Shown in pieces: positions 31,985-44,200 of a DNA stretch of 64,000 bases. Each line of letters starts with the position of its first letter. The stretch's first letter is position 1. The stretch spans positions 1,860,001 to 1,924,000 of the forward strand of contig JBBELK010000481.1 in the NCBI GenBank assembly GCA_037783545.1. Direction: 5' to 3'. The DNA is from Henricia sp. BOLD:AAB3569 (Eukaryota > Echinodermata > Asteroidea > Spinulosida > Echinasteridae). A program made the translations under genes and the position numbers. The notes under the pieces are model-generated. The model was not told the DNA's origin. It was given only the letters and a program-made list of their open reading frames with translations, and did not search any database.

Positions 31985-32233
31985 ACTCCGTAGGATGTGA
32001 ATCATTTACTTACTCCAAGACACGTCGCGTTACCACTATTGGCTTCAAGTTAGCAGTCGGCCATGATGCAAGACTTCCGTCAGTTTGACCCCCAGCGATT
32101 AGAGCGTTTGGAAGCGCGGTTTAAGGGCACTCGTAGCCAACCACCAATCGTTATTGACGATGATTCTAGTCAGAGTGCGGGGAGCCACAGCCCACAGACT
32201 GAAGAGAGTGATGCCCAGATATCAGGGGCTGGG
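31985..32233 (+). CDS. TLK: TLK coding exon 1 (with 5' UTR 31985-32062)
   Basis: The acceptor TTTTTTTTCAG ends at 31984. Two tandem ATGs at 32063 and 32066 start the protein; the first is chosen because TLK2 also begins Met-Met. It encodes residues 1-57, with an acidic/Ser patch (VIDDDSSQS). The exon ends in phase 0 at GGG|GTAAGC. A hAT-like MITE begins 6 bases into the intron, and the donor sequence itself is duplicated at the far side of that element. Confidence 0.93.
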
Positions 32234-35200
32234 GTAAGCTAGACAGAATGATTCTGTCCCTACGGTTTCCCGTAGGGACAGAAGGTACCCCTTTCATACA
32301 GTGGATTGTTGTCATTTTGCCTGGAAATTAGGATCACACCCAAATATTTCCTCCTAGTTGTGTCCTACAGTGGTTTGAGATGTCCATGATTGGAAAATGA
32401 TTGGAAAGAAATACTTACAACACCGTTTTTGAAGCCAAACGTTGCTCTCACATTCAAACTCAACAGCAGTTTCTCATGTTTCTCTCGTGCATGTCGTGAC
32501 CGTGTTCATAAATCTCGACGTGAAATCTCGCGAGAATGTACCGGTACACTAGTTGGGCCTGCCCAATGCCCAATTGCAGACAGACTGTATCAAGCCTTAT
32601 CGTTAATCGGGCACAAATACATTTACACGTACGCAGTTCTTTCCGTGCCGCTAGCGCTGTACGCACTGAGGAAATGACTTGGCTGCTCTTTCCGACGGCT
32701 GTTTCATTACTTAACACTTAATGTCAACCATGTCAATCATTTTCCAATCATGGACATCTCAAACCACTGTAGGACACAACTAGGAGGAAATATTTGGGTG
32801 TGATTCTAATTTCCAGGCAAAATGACAACAATCCACTGTATAAAAAGAAAGCTCACTGACTAGGGTAAGCTTACTTTAAGAAGGCTTAAAGTGACATTTT
32901 ACGTTGACGTATGGACATGGCAAGAGTCACTTTCAGTCGATCGTAAAAACATGGCAGCCCCCATCAAATCAGTGTTGGATTCTGTACTTTAGTTATTTTA
33001 CGCGTGTCAGAAATATCACGTTACAGGGCAATTCCGGAAATTCAAATTTACACTTCAGAGACTTTGAGGGCTTGTAATGCTTCACGTATTCAAGTTGTTT
33101 GATTTTAAACACATGTTCTTCAAGCATCATTGATGTAAGTGTGTAGGGTCCCCAAAACCCTCGGTTTCGGACGTACTCAATGAGTACGTCCGAAACCGAG
33201 ATATTTTTGGATGTACCACGCATATTGAGAATGGCATTACAATCAGTTTTTTCAGGAATTACCCTTCCATCAATGATGCTTGAAAAACATGTTTAAAATC
33301 AAACAACTTGAATACGTGAAGCATTACAAGCCCTCAAAGTCTCTGAAGTGTAAATTTAAATTTCCGGAATTGCCCTAAAGTCAAAATCAAACTTTGAAAA
33401 ACAAACCATGGAGGTCGTTCTCCTCTCAATAATTCTGTGCAATAATATTTTTTTTTTCAATAAAATCTTTCAAACGGCAAAATGAGTGTCAAGCGTGCAT
33501 ATTTTACACCATCGTATTGAAAATATGGCGATCTGATGGAGCGTTCTCTACCAGCCGCACAACCACAGACTTGCGTGCACACATTGGCTGATAGAGGTGT
33601 AAAATGTGCATGCTTGACACTTCTGTTTGACCACTGTTGACCTCCATTAATTTGTGTTTATATTAGGTTTTTTCCCGCACTTATTTTGGGGATTTATCTT
33701 GCCAAAGTTAAAGGCACAGGCTCGTCAGCAATGCGCGCCCGCCAAATTCGTGCTCGAAACACGCAGCTCCATGCCTTTGCTATGGAGCTGCGTATTTGGC
33801 GGGCGCTTATTGCTGACGAGCCTGTGCCTTTAAGTGGAATTTGGATGCAGTTTCTGTTTAGTTTTGCCTAAGATTCTGTGAAATACAGCTATAAATTTGC
33901 CACAGACGCAATAAATTTAAGGGGCTGTCTAAAGTTGTCAACACTTTCACGGTTCTACAAAGCGTAGGAAGGGGGAGTGGGTCAAGGGACGCATAGGACT
34001 TTACACTGTAAAATGTTGACATTCCATGGTAGTGACCAAAATAATGTTAAAGGGCCCCTTATTTAGGATTTTTATCAATGAAATCTATGCTTTGAAACCA
34101 CTCTACTCAGTTAAAGTCATAAAAATCCTATTTGGAGCTTGCTTTGGGGGTTAAAACAAAGGTTTTTAGTTTTTATGCTAATGAAAATATGCATATTCAT
34201 GACCAAGGTCACGATGTCACAAGAGGCAAACACAGGAAAATCACATTCAACTATGCACAAAAGATTCCACTTTTTTCTCAATTTTCCTGAAACATTTGTA
34301 TTCCATGGCTGTTTGAGTTTGTTTTTAAACATGTTGCCTGCTGTAAGCCATGACAACTGGGGGTAGAAACTGCAGCAATTTGCCACAAGTACAACTTGAA
34401 GTCTTGTTTTTTCTTAACTTTTCCCTTCTGTCTTCCTTACGTGATGCACTCCGAACAGTGCCCTCTGTCTGTGATTTATTGCAATGAAATCTTCAAAGTT
34501 GAAAAAGGCCACCTTTTATTGATTTTACATCCAAACGAACAATAGTATGTCTTGCTGAACAAGTAATCCGTCATTATGAAGCAAAGCTTAGGCACAAAGT
34601 TGTTTAGCAAAAATATTACACTCTGTAGAACTGTGAAAATGTTGACAACTTTGGGCAGCCACTAAGTAGCTGTAGAATGGACAACTATCAATAAAGAAAC
34701 TCTTACGTTTTTGCATAAATTACATTCAAAATCTATCTCCTATCTAGGCTATGCGAGCAGCAACGACAGGAACACCAGAAAGAAAAGATAGACGACGAAA
34801 AAGGAAACTCCCCGAAAACCAGGAACAAAATTCAGCAGCTGGTGAGTTGAGAAAAGTTTATTTTGTCCAAATCTTTTGGAGGAATTTATTCCCGTTATCT
34901 TGACGATTGCAGGAAGCACCCGGGCGATTCTGAATTTTATGGATGCAGGAATCACAAAATTCCAAATATTTGCAGTGTTTAGTGTCAGTTAAAGTTTAGT
35001 TTAAAGATAGTATACATGATTGGTAAAGTGTTACAAATAGTTTTATCCCCCTGTGTGATTGAAGATCCATGCATGATTAAAACCAACCTGAGCAAAAACC
35101 AGCTCCGTACTTCGTCTAACTTTTGAGAAAACAGTCAAAAAAGGGTTTGCAGTCATTTCGCCCCAAAACCACCTCGCTCTGAACCATTTCACCCTGAACC

Positions 35201-38200
35201 ACGGCCTGTGCATGAAGTGATTTTAGGGCGAAGTAGCATTTGGGCGATGTAGTGTTTGGACGAAATGATTTGGGGTGAAATGGCACTCGGGCGAAGTGGT
35301 TTGGGGGAGAAATGGTTTGGGGGCAAATTGAATTTTCTCAAAGACTATAACACTTCAGACAAAACCATTTCAGGGGAAGTTTTCTACGGTCATCATGTTC
35401 ATATTGTGTAAGTTAGGCGCAAATCTGTGAACATTTCTGATTTTCGAGATTACCAATCATGTATACTGCCTTTAAGTTTAAAAATGTTTGTTTTAAAAAT
35501 AGAATCAAATCCAAATGGAATTGATTCTTAACAAAACGGATTCCAAAAAGTTTGGACAATCTCAAGCGGTGTTTGCAAAGAGCTCTGCCATTAAACAATC
35601 AAAAAGGGGAATCAAGTTGGTGTAGCGGTTCTTTCCTCGCCTTCCACCAATGTGGCCCTGGTTCGAATCCCATCCGGGTCAGTACGTGGATTGGGTTCTC
35701 GGTCCCTGCTTGATTCCCTGGGTTTTCCCTACACGTTGGTGTGTGGGTTTTCCTCCCACCTCTAAAACTGAGAATTTCTTCCTGTTCTCTCGCACTTCGT
35801 GGCCGAGCTGAAGAACCTCTGTCGGCAAATCCTTCTGCAACTCTATTCCTTTAGGGGATTATACGAGAGAGAGAGACAATCAAACATTCTGTAGAAGACT
35901 GCAAAATGGCAGCAAGCCCAAGACCAGGGCGATAGACTGTCTTTTGTTAGTTGCCTTGGCAATTAGCTCTGAACCGTGTCCCTGTGCTTTTGCAATGATA
36001 CTTTTTCCGACGGCCATGATAGTTTAGAGCCAATTACCGTGGCAACGCACGTCACACTTCGGCTGTCTATTAGAGGCAATTGACCTCTTAATTGTGATGT
36101 CAGTTACTCGCTGTAAACATTTGCTGGTAATCTGAAACGTCCATTGCTAATGCCCAGGGAAACAGTTCACTGGTTTTAATGTAGACCCAGTAACTTTAGC
36201 AACACACAAAGGGTGACATTTTCACTTTAATACTCAACTGCTTCGGGAGCCATGCGCAAGAAATTGGTGTAGCACAAGGAATGCAGACATGCAGGAGGTC
36301 TTGGGTTCAAGTCCCACCCGAGCACACTATGAAGTTTTTCTCAGTGTGTCTCAGGGAAGCACTGAGTATACAGTGCTAAACGAGTCACGTCGAGTAGGGC
36401 AAAACAAATCCTAATGTAAACATGCATACATTTCGTCGCAAAGCTGACGTACCACCGACGACACATTCGTCACTATGTCAGCTTTGCGACGATTTGTTTG
36501 TTAATGGAAAGATTTTTTTAGTGAATATGCTCAATATTTTGACCATGATATTTTTCGTTTATTACAGGAACTGGTCACAATGCCAAGAAGATCAGTGAAT
36601 ATTTCAAGACAACGGGAAACAGTCCCGGCCGAGCCCAGAATCCAGTGCCCCTACCACGATCACCATCAATGTCACAATCTATGGTATGATCGTCAGTCTT
36701 ATTTGCAACCATTTTATTTTATTTTTTTAAAACAATTCCGTAAAGAACATTAAAAATTGAAGAACAGCAAAAATTCACCGCCACAAATCCGGTGCATTTT
36801 TGGAAAACGGAAAACCAACACAGTCATTGGGAATCATGATTGAGACACTGAAGTTTGCAGTTGGTCATTCTGTTGTGCCCAATTAAGGATTTGCCCAAAT
36901 AAGAACCAGCATTGCCAGTTACCGTGCATATATTTAAGCGATATAATGATCGATCAAACGAAATCAGTCTGAGGTAGGCCCCTGTCAATTTTGAAATATT
37001 AATATTTAACATACTTTATGCTCCATACAGTGTAAGCCCCATGTGAATATGATTTTCGGTTAAAAAGTTGCAAATATTTTTAAAAATAGTTCCAGATAGT
37101 TCTAGGTTTTTGTCAATCGTCAAAGTGAAATTGGGTAAAAAAAAAATCTTTTTGTTATCGCCTTCCTTCTGAAATTCGTCTATAAAAGGAGAATATTTTT
37201 CCCTAAAAGTTAATTTCGATTTTTCCAAACCCTCTGAGTGTATTTTGGCCCATACCTCAAAAAAAGGGTTGCCGATTTTGTTTGATTGCATCACGTATGA
37301 GAACGGTAAATCAATTTTGTGACAAAAAATTCTTGCCCAGCATAAAGGCAAACTATTCAGTGTTTTGTGATTAGCATTGAAGTCTGTAAATATTGAAAAA
37401 AAAAATACTGTTTTCCTTGCATTTATCTGATTTTGTAATTTTGTTGTGTGTCGTTGCAGTACCCTCCTTCACCCTCGGGGAATTCTAACCACGTAGACCT
37501 GTCTACAATGGCGTACCCACCGCCGCAAATGACTCGCAGGGAAACCATCACATGCGCAACTCAGGTACTCGGTTGAAAATATAAACAAAGAAAATATTCA
37601 CATATATGCAGAAACGTTCATGTAATTGATTCAAGCAAATTTCATGGTTTTGCTAATAGAACCGTAAAGGCTTGTCCTGTATTAAAGGCACAGGCTCGCC
37701 AGCAATGCGCGCGCGCCAAATTCGTGCCACAAAATACGCAGCTCCATGCCTTTGCTATGGAGCTGCGTATTTCGTGGCACAAATTTGGCGCACGCGCATT
37801 GCTGACGAGCCTGTGCCTTCAAATACAGTTGAAATAATGACAAACGACTTATACCTTGACCGAAACATGACATCTCTTGTGGCAAGGCTGACTGCACCAG
37901 CCTCTGTAAGAGCCACTGAGGCAGGGTGCGCCACTCTGGCTGAAGTGCCTCCCTGAGCTCCTGCACTTCTAGGGCCGTTTGGGAGATATGCAGATCCAGA
38001 CGTCAGCTCATCCCATGCAGGTTTAATCAGATTGATAACACGACAAAATTGGTTTTCTGAGAGCCCTTAACTGCCATCCTCTTGCAACAGTGCCCCTTTA
38101 ACGCACTCCCCAACTCCTGCGTACCGAGGCCCTGTTGAAACCGGCCGAAACCGACATAAATCTTGTCGCCTCTGATGGACCAATCAGGACGCGTGGGCAG

Positions 38201-41200
38201 TGCATTGCAGGCGTTCAAATGTAACGCGCGCAGATTGTAAACACCGTGCATGCATGTGATACATGTACTCGGTAATGCGGGCCGTTGTCCGCGTCGGCGA
38301 TTGGCTGCTATTTAAAGCATACTGGGGAATCCGTTCTATTACATTCGTCAGCATGCATCCCTGTTATTAATTTGAAAAACTGCAGAGTAAATTTAGATCG
38401 TTGTTTGAAATTTTGGTAGGAATGGGACAGTCATAAGGAACAGAACCCAATACAATTTCTTGAAAGTATAGAAATCGTTTCTTTTCGGCATAACATGACC
38501 GAATTGATTAAATTACATCAAAATGACTCGGGCGTGTGTTGGCTGAACGCAACAGCCGGCTAGTCCACAGATTTGCGTGGATTTCCTCAGGGTATTGTAA
38601 CGTCGCTTGGCAGAGTGGAAATGCATAGTTCCGAGTTTGCCTAGTTAGCCCCGCCCCCGTGGATATTGTTGCTATGGCTCACACGCTATCGTCAAAAATG
38701 GCGACACACTACGCACAAAGCAATGGGACTTTCAACGGAAAGCACAGATTCATTGGAGAAAACTCAAAGGCATTCATGTTTCAGGGTCGACAGTTATCTT
38801 AGAACACACAGAGTAAAGGGCCAGTAATACAGGGATGTCATATCATGACATAGGTGCTTTCGTACCTTTGAACAACGAAACGACCGGCCTTGAAACCAAA
38901 TATTCACCCGGATCATCGCATACAACACTGTACAAATTGTATGGGGCCGGCAGAACATATCGCGTGATCATGTTGTTGTGAGACAGCTCACTTTGACCTA
39001 TGTCAGTGATATCTGCTAGCTCTGTTGTGATTAGTCGAAGGGTTCGGTTGATTGACAGGTCGGAACTATGCATTCTCTGAGATCTCAGGATGTTAACTGC
39101 AGGATTCTCCCAGAAATAACAAAATGTCGCATTTCATTACTGCGGGAATCACTTTGTTCAAACAGGTCCACTTGGACCTGGATGAAATCACTGAAGCAGA
39201 ACAGTCTTGAAAGCGATTCCAAAGTGATTGGTCGATCAGTGCCTTGTTATCCACAAGTTCACTGTATTCAACAAACTTCTGTTCTGATTAAGAATCAATA
39301 TTTTCAGAAAATTCCCTTTCTTTTTTTGACTCGTTGGATTGCCTTGTTTTGTTCACAGACGCTAATGACGATGGAAGATATTCGCAACTTAGAAGGCAAG
39401 GTAACAAGCGGCATCAGAGAATCGCAAACGGCTCTACAATCTTTAAGACAGGTACGTATTAAGCTTGGGTTACTCAGTGCCCAGGGGCGGTATTCACAAA
39501 ACAACTTAAGTCGTGAAATTTAAGGGCCCCGCTTAAATTCTAGACTTAAGTCAAATCATAAAGTTAAGTGGTATTCACAGCGCGTTTTCTTTTAGTGCCC
39601 CGCTTATTTTTTAGACTTAAACTTAAGTGTGGTCTGACCTGTCTTAAGTGCATTTAACGCTGGGTCAACCGTCTGCAATTGCAGTGTTTTTCTGCCCAGT
39701 GTGTTATCTAAAAACGCCTAAACAATTACAACAGATTTCAAGTTTTATTCTTACTGACCTTAAAAAGCCTTTGTTTCCGTCTTTGTTCGCCACTGACCAT
39801 TGACTACCGCATAGCACAACGTACGTCGTCTACTTGTGGTACGTGCACGCGTATCTGTGCACGACACGCGCGTAATGTGCGCGTAATGTGCGCGTATGAT
39901 GCACGCGCATAGTAATTGAATGTTTTTGATTGCAGAGACATTATGACGTGACAGAGTTAAGCGTGCACTGATTGATTAAGTACACCACTAAGGTAAGCGG
40001 GGCGCTTAAATCTTTTGTGAATACGAAGTTGAGTGCCCCACTTATCTTAGCGGGGTGCTTAGATTTAAGACAGACTTAAGTACCCCGCTTAGATTGAGTT
40101 TTGTGAATACCGCCCCAGGACCCTAGCCAGTTTTAAACGGATTGTTTAAAACTGACCAAACGTACTTTTAATCCAATCATAAATACCTTTTTGTGTAAAT
40201 CGGTAAAACTCACCAAAATTAGCTCGTCGTTTTGCATTCATTTCCTACACCCACAGTGTCAACACCACTTTCGTATAACTGCTAGCTGTGCATCGATATG
40301 TTTTTGTTCGATCGCGCGCGTTACGCATAATGCAAGAGTGTTGTACGCGCACGCACACGACTGGGTACTTGTCACAGTGCACAATTTCCTTTCGAGAGCG
40401 TGCATTTTCTGTGTGCATGTGCGTGTTCCATACGCGCTGACCAGAGCGCAGGCGCGGCCGCTAGCCAGGCTCAAAAGTGTTTAAGACCGACTGTGCCTTT
40501 ATCGCTCATTTAAAACTGCCCACGTGATGTGCTTTCAGCCGATAGGGATGCGTAAACTGTCTAAGGTATTTATGAATTATTGTTAAATTGTTACTTTTTT
40601 TGTTGTAAATTTTATATTTTTTTCTTTTCATTTTTAGACGCACACAGAAACCCAAAGGCAGCTAGAAACGCTACAAAAGCAAATGAAAATGAGTATGAAC
40701 ATGACAAGAAAGCTACTTATCGAAAAGGTGAGCATATGTTTTTATTTAATTTTTATTTTGAAATTGTTTTTTAAAATATAAAGTTCAGATAATAAAATGA
40801 CCTTTCTTAATTTCCAAAAAATGGTAAATAAGTGAACAACAAGTCGTCATTGACCAGGGTGTCCGCGGGTCTTAAAAAGTCTAAATTTAAGGCCTTAAAA
40901 AGCATTAAAAAGCATTATAAAGCATTAAATTGTTAGCTAGACTTTGGGCCTGTGGTGGCTGAGTATGGAATTCTTTCCTGTTTTGGGGGTTTAAAGGGCC
41001 CCTTATTTAGGATTTTTATCAATGAAATCTATGCTTTAAAACCACTCTACTCAGTTAAAGTCATAAAAATCCTATTTGGAGCTTGCTTTGGGGGTTAAAA
41101 CAAAGGTTTTTAGTTTTTATGCTAATGCAAATATGCATATTCATGACCAAGGTCACGATGTCACAAGAGGCAAACACAGAAAAATCACATTCAACTGTGC

Positions 41201-44200
41201 ACAAAAGATTCCACTTTTTTCTCAATTTTCCTGAAACTTTTGTAATCCATGGCTGTTTGAGTTTGTTTTACATGTTGCCTGCTGTAAGCCATGACAAAAC
41301 TGGGGGTAGAAACTGCAGCAATTTGCCACAAGTCCAACTTGAAGTCTTATGTTTTTTCTTAACTTTTCCCTTCCGTCTTCCTTACGTGATGCACTCCGAA
41401 CAGTGCCCTCTGTCTGTGGTTTATTGCAATGAAATCTTCAAAGTTGAAAAGGGCCACCTTTTATTGATTTTACATCCAAACGAACAATAGTATGTCTTGC
41501 TGAACAAGTAATCCGTCATTATGAAGCAAAGCTTAGGCACAAAATTGTTTAGCATGACACAGGCCCTTTAATTGGTCTTAAAAAGGCATTAAAAAAGGTC
41601 TTAAAAAGTCTTAAATAAGATTTGCTGAAACCCACGGACACCCTGTTTACATACCCGTATCGATATGGTTGCTTTCCTGTTTTGGGATAATTTCTGGAAT
41701 TTTCAGTCTCGATAGAGTTTGCCGATTTTTCAATCATTTTATCAAGTGGTGGTTACTGGGACACCTCATAAATTTACCTTATTTTTATTCCGACTTTAAA
41801 AGTTCCAGGGTTGTACTTGTACTCGAGTCCATCACAAGTCCAGAGCCGATAAAATCACAAGTCTGTTACTCGTCCCGCACGAATCTATTACAAGTCCAGC
41901 AACAAGAAGCAAAGGATGAACACGCACAAAAGAATGCCTTTGTTGGAGTTCATTTGAATAGCTTGTGACTTGAATAGACCAGTTGCGTGATAGATTTGCA
42001 TAAATCCTAGACTCCCGCCTTCACGTTATGGCACTCGCATGCGAGTGAGCCAAGCACCAGACTACCTGGCAAATCGGGCCGTTTCCAGAGGGTGCAAGCT
42101 GGTCCATAGTAACTGGCGTGAAAGTCTGTGCGGTACCTGGAATACCTCGCACATTACTCTATGCATTTATAAGCTGGACCATCCGAAATTACCTGTTGAA
42201 ATGAACATGTTGAAACATGTGAATTTTCGTCAAAATAACGAAATAGAATGTTTTTTTTACTTGAAATCGATGTCAACTTTGAAAGCTGGAACTTTTCCAA
42301 ACTGCAATGATGCATTCAAGAAAGGAGAGAAACGATTTTTGGGTTATGTGACTGGTTTGAAGTTGCTGATCAACATGTTCAATCAACATGGTCCAGCTTA
42401 TAGTCTAGGACCTGGCTTAGACATGTATGCACATAATTTAGGAGAGGATTTCTCAACTGATCTAGGCTAATTTGACCCCAAGGAACAACGTGGGATGTGT
42501 GCCAAATTCGCTATCCGGGGCGAAATACCCGAAAATGACCACGCCCTTTTTAAGATGGTCACGCCCCTTTCTTCATCAGAAGTGCTGCTTTCGACATAGT
42601 TGTATCTACTGAATTCAACCGATATGAGCTAATATGACCCCGAGGAACAACTTGGGATGTGTCCCAAAATCCAAAACTGACCACGCCCTTTTAAATGACC
42701 ACGACCTTTATCAGAAGTGCTACCTCTGACATATCTATACATGTATCTACTGAACTTGACTGATATAAGCTAATTTGACCCCGAGGAACAACTTGGGATT
42801 TGTGCCAAATTTACTATCGATGGAAAAGTACACAGAAATGACCACACCCTTTTAAATGACCACGCCCCGCCTTATCAGAAGTGCTATTTCCGACATAGCT
42901 AAACTACTGAACTCAACTGATAATTTGACCCCGAGGAATAACTTGGGATGTGTGTCAATATCGCCACCTAGGGAGAAGTTCCCAAAAATGACCACGCCCT
43001 TTTTTAAATGACTACGCCCCACATTTAAAGTGCTACTTTCGACATCGCTGTATCTACTGAACTCGACTGATACAATATAATTTGACCCCAAGGAACAACT
43101 TGGGATTTGTGCCAAATTCGCTATCCAGGTGAAGCACCCGAAAATGACCACGCCCCTTCTTATCAGAAATGCTATATCCATCATAGATATACTACTGAAC
43201 TTAACTGATGTAAGCTAATTTAACCCTGAGAAACAATGTGGGATGTGTGCCAAATTCGCTATCCGGGGAGAAGTACCGGAAAATAACCACACCCACTTCT
43301 TATCAGAAATGTACTTCTGACATAGTTGTATTTTCTGGGTTGCTCAAAATGTTCGGAATGGTTATAATGTTTAGGGGGTCATAGAAGAGTTTAAAATTTA
43401 TATTTTGATAGAAATTAGATCTGTACTGTGTATTAGAGGGCAAAGAGATGGTCTTTGCTTTGGAAAGAAATATAGCGGTATTTGATGGCAGAGCTCAGCA
43501 AAATTTACTCTTGACTTTGTGTAGCAATCTGATGATGGTATAACTGTTTCTTTTTAGGGTGAGGTCGTTCTCACTGCTCATTGTGCTTCACCTTGTTCAA
43601 AGTATACATGTAGTTAAAGGGTGAAAATTATCGAAACAATCTACTCACTACAGCTTGGTGCACATTATTAAAAAATCTAGCTATTCGTGTTAATCCATAC
43701 TGCTGATAGAGTGCATTGCCTACCCACCCCTAGAAAAATGCTATGTCATGACGGAAGTCATAACACGATTTACTACTGTGTGAGTGCACTATAGAATAAG
43801 AAATAGACATTCGTACAATTTAAGCATGGAACGCTTACGTTAATAAATATTTGGCAATTTATATATGTACCGGTAGGTAGTAAGGGGTAGTATCTATGGT
43901 AATGGATAACATTTTTGGCAATTTCTCTAATTATCAAAATATATATTCGAAACTCTTCTATATGACCCACTAAACATCATGGCCATTTTGAGCAACCCAG
44001 ATACCCAGCTGTAACAGTTTTGAAGATACAGCTATGTCGGAAGTAGCACTGCAGATGAAAAGAGGAATGTTGTCGTTTTGGGGTACTTCTCCCATAACCG
44101 CGAATATGGCACACACCCCAAGTTGTTCCTCGGGGTCAAATTAGCTTACATCAGTTGCGTTCAGTAAATACAACTATGTCGGAAGTAATGCGCTTCTGAC

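Noticed and set aside
42039..42470. 143-codon open frame
   Set aside because: It runs across the foldback arm and a nested MITE (42168-42402) that is absent from the other arm, so the frame is a chance product of two elements.
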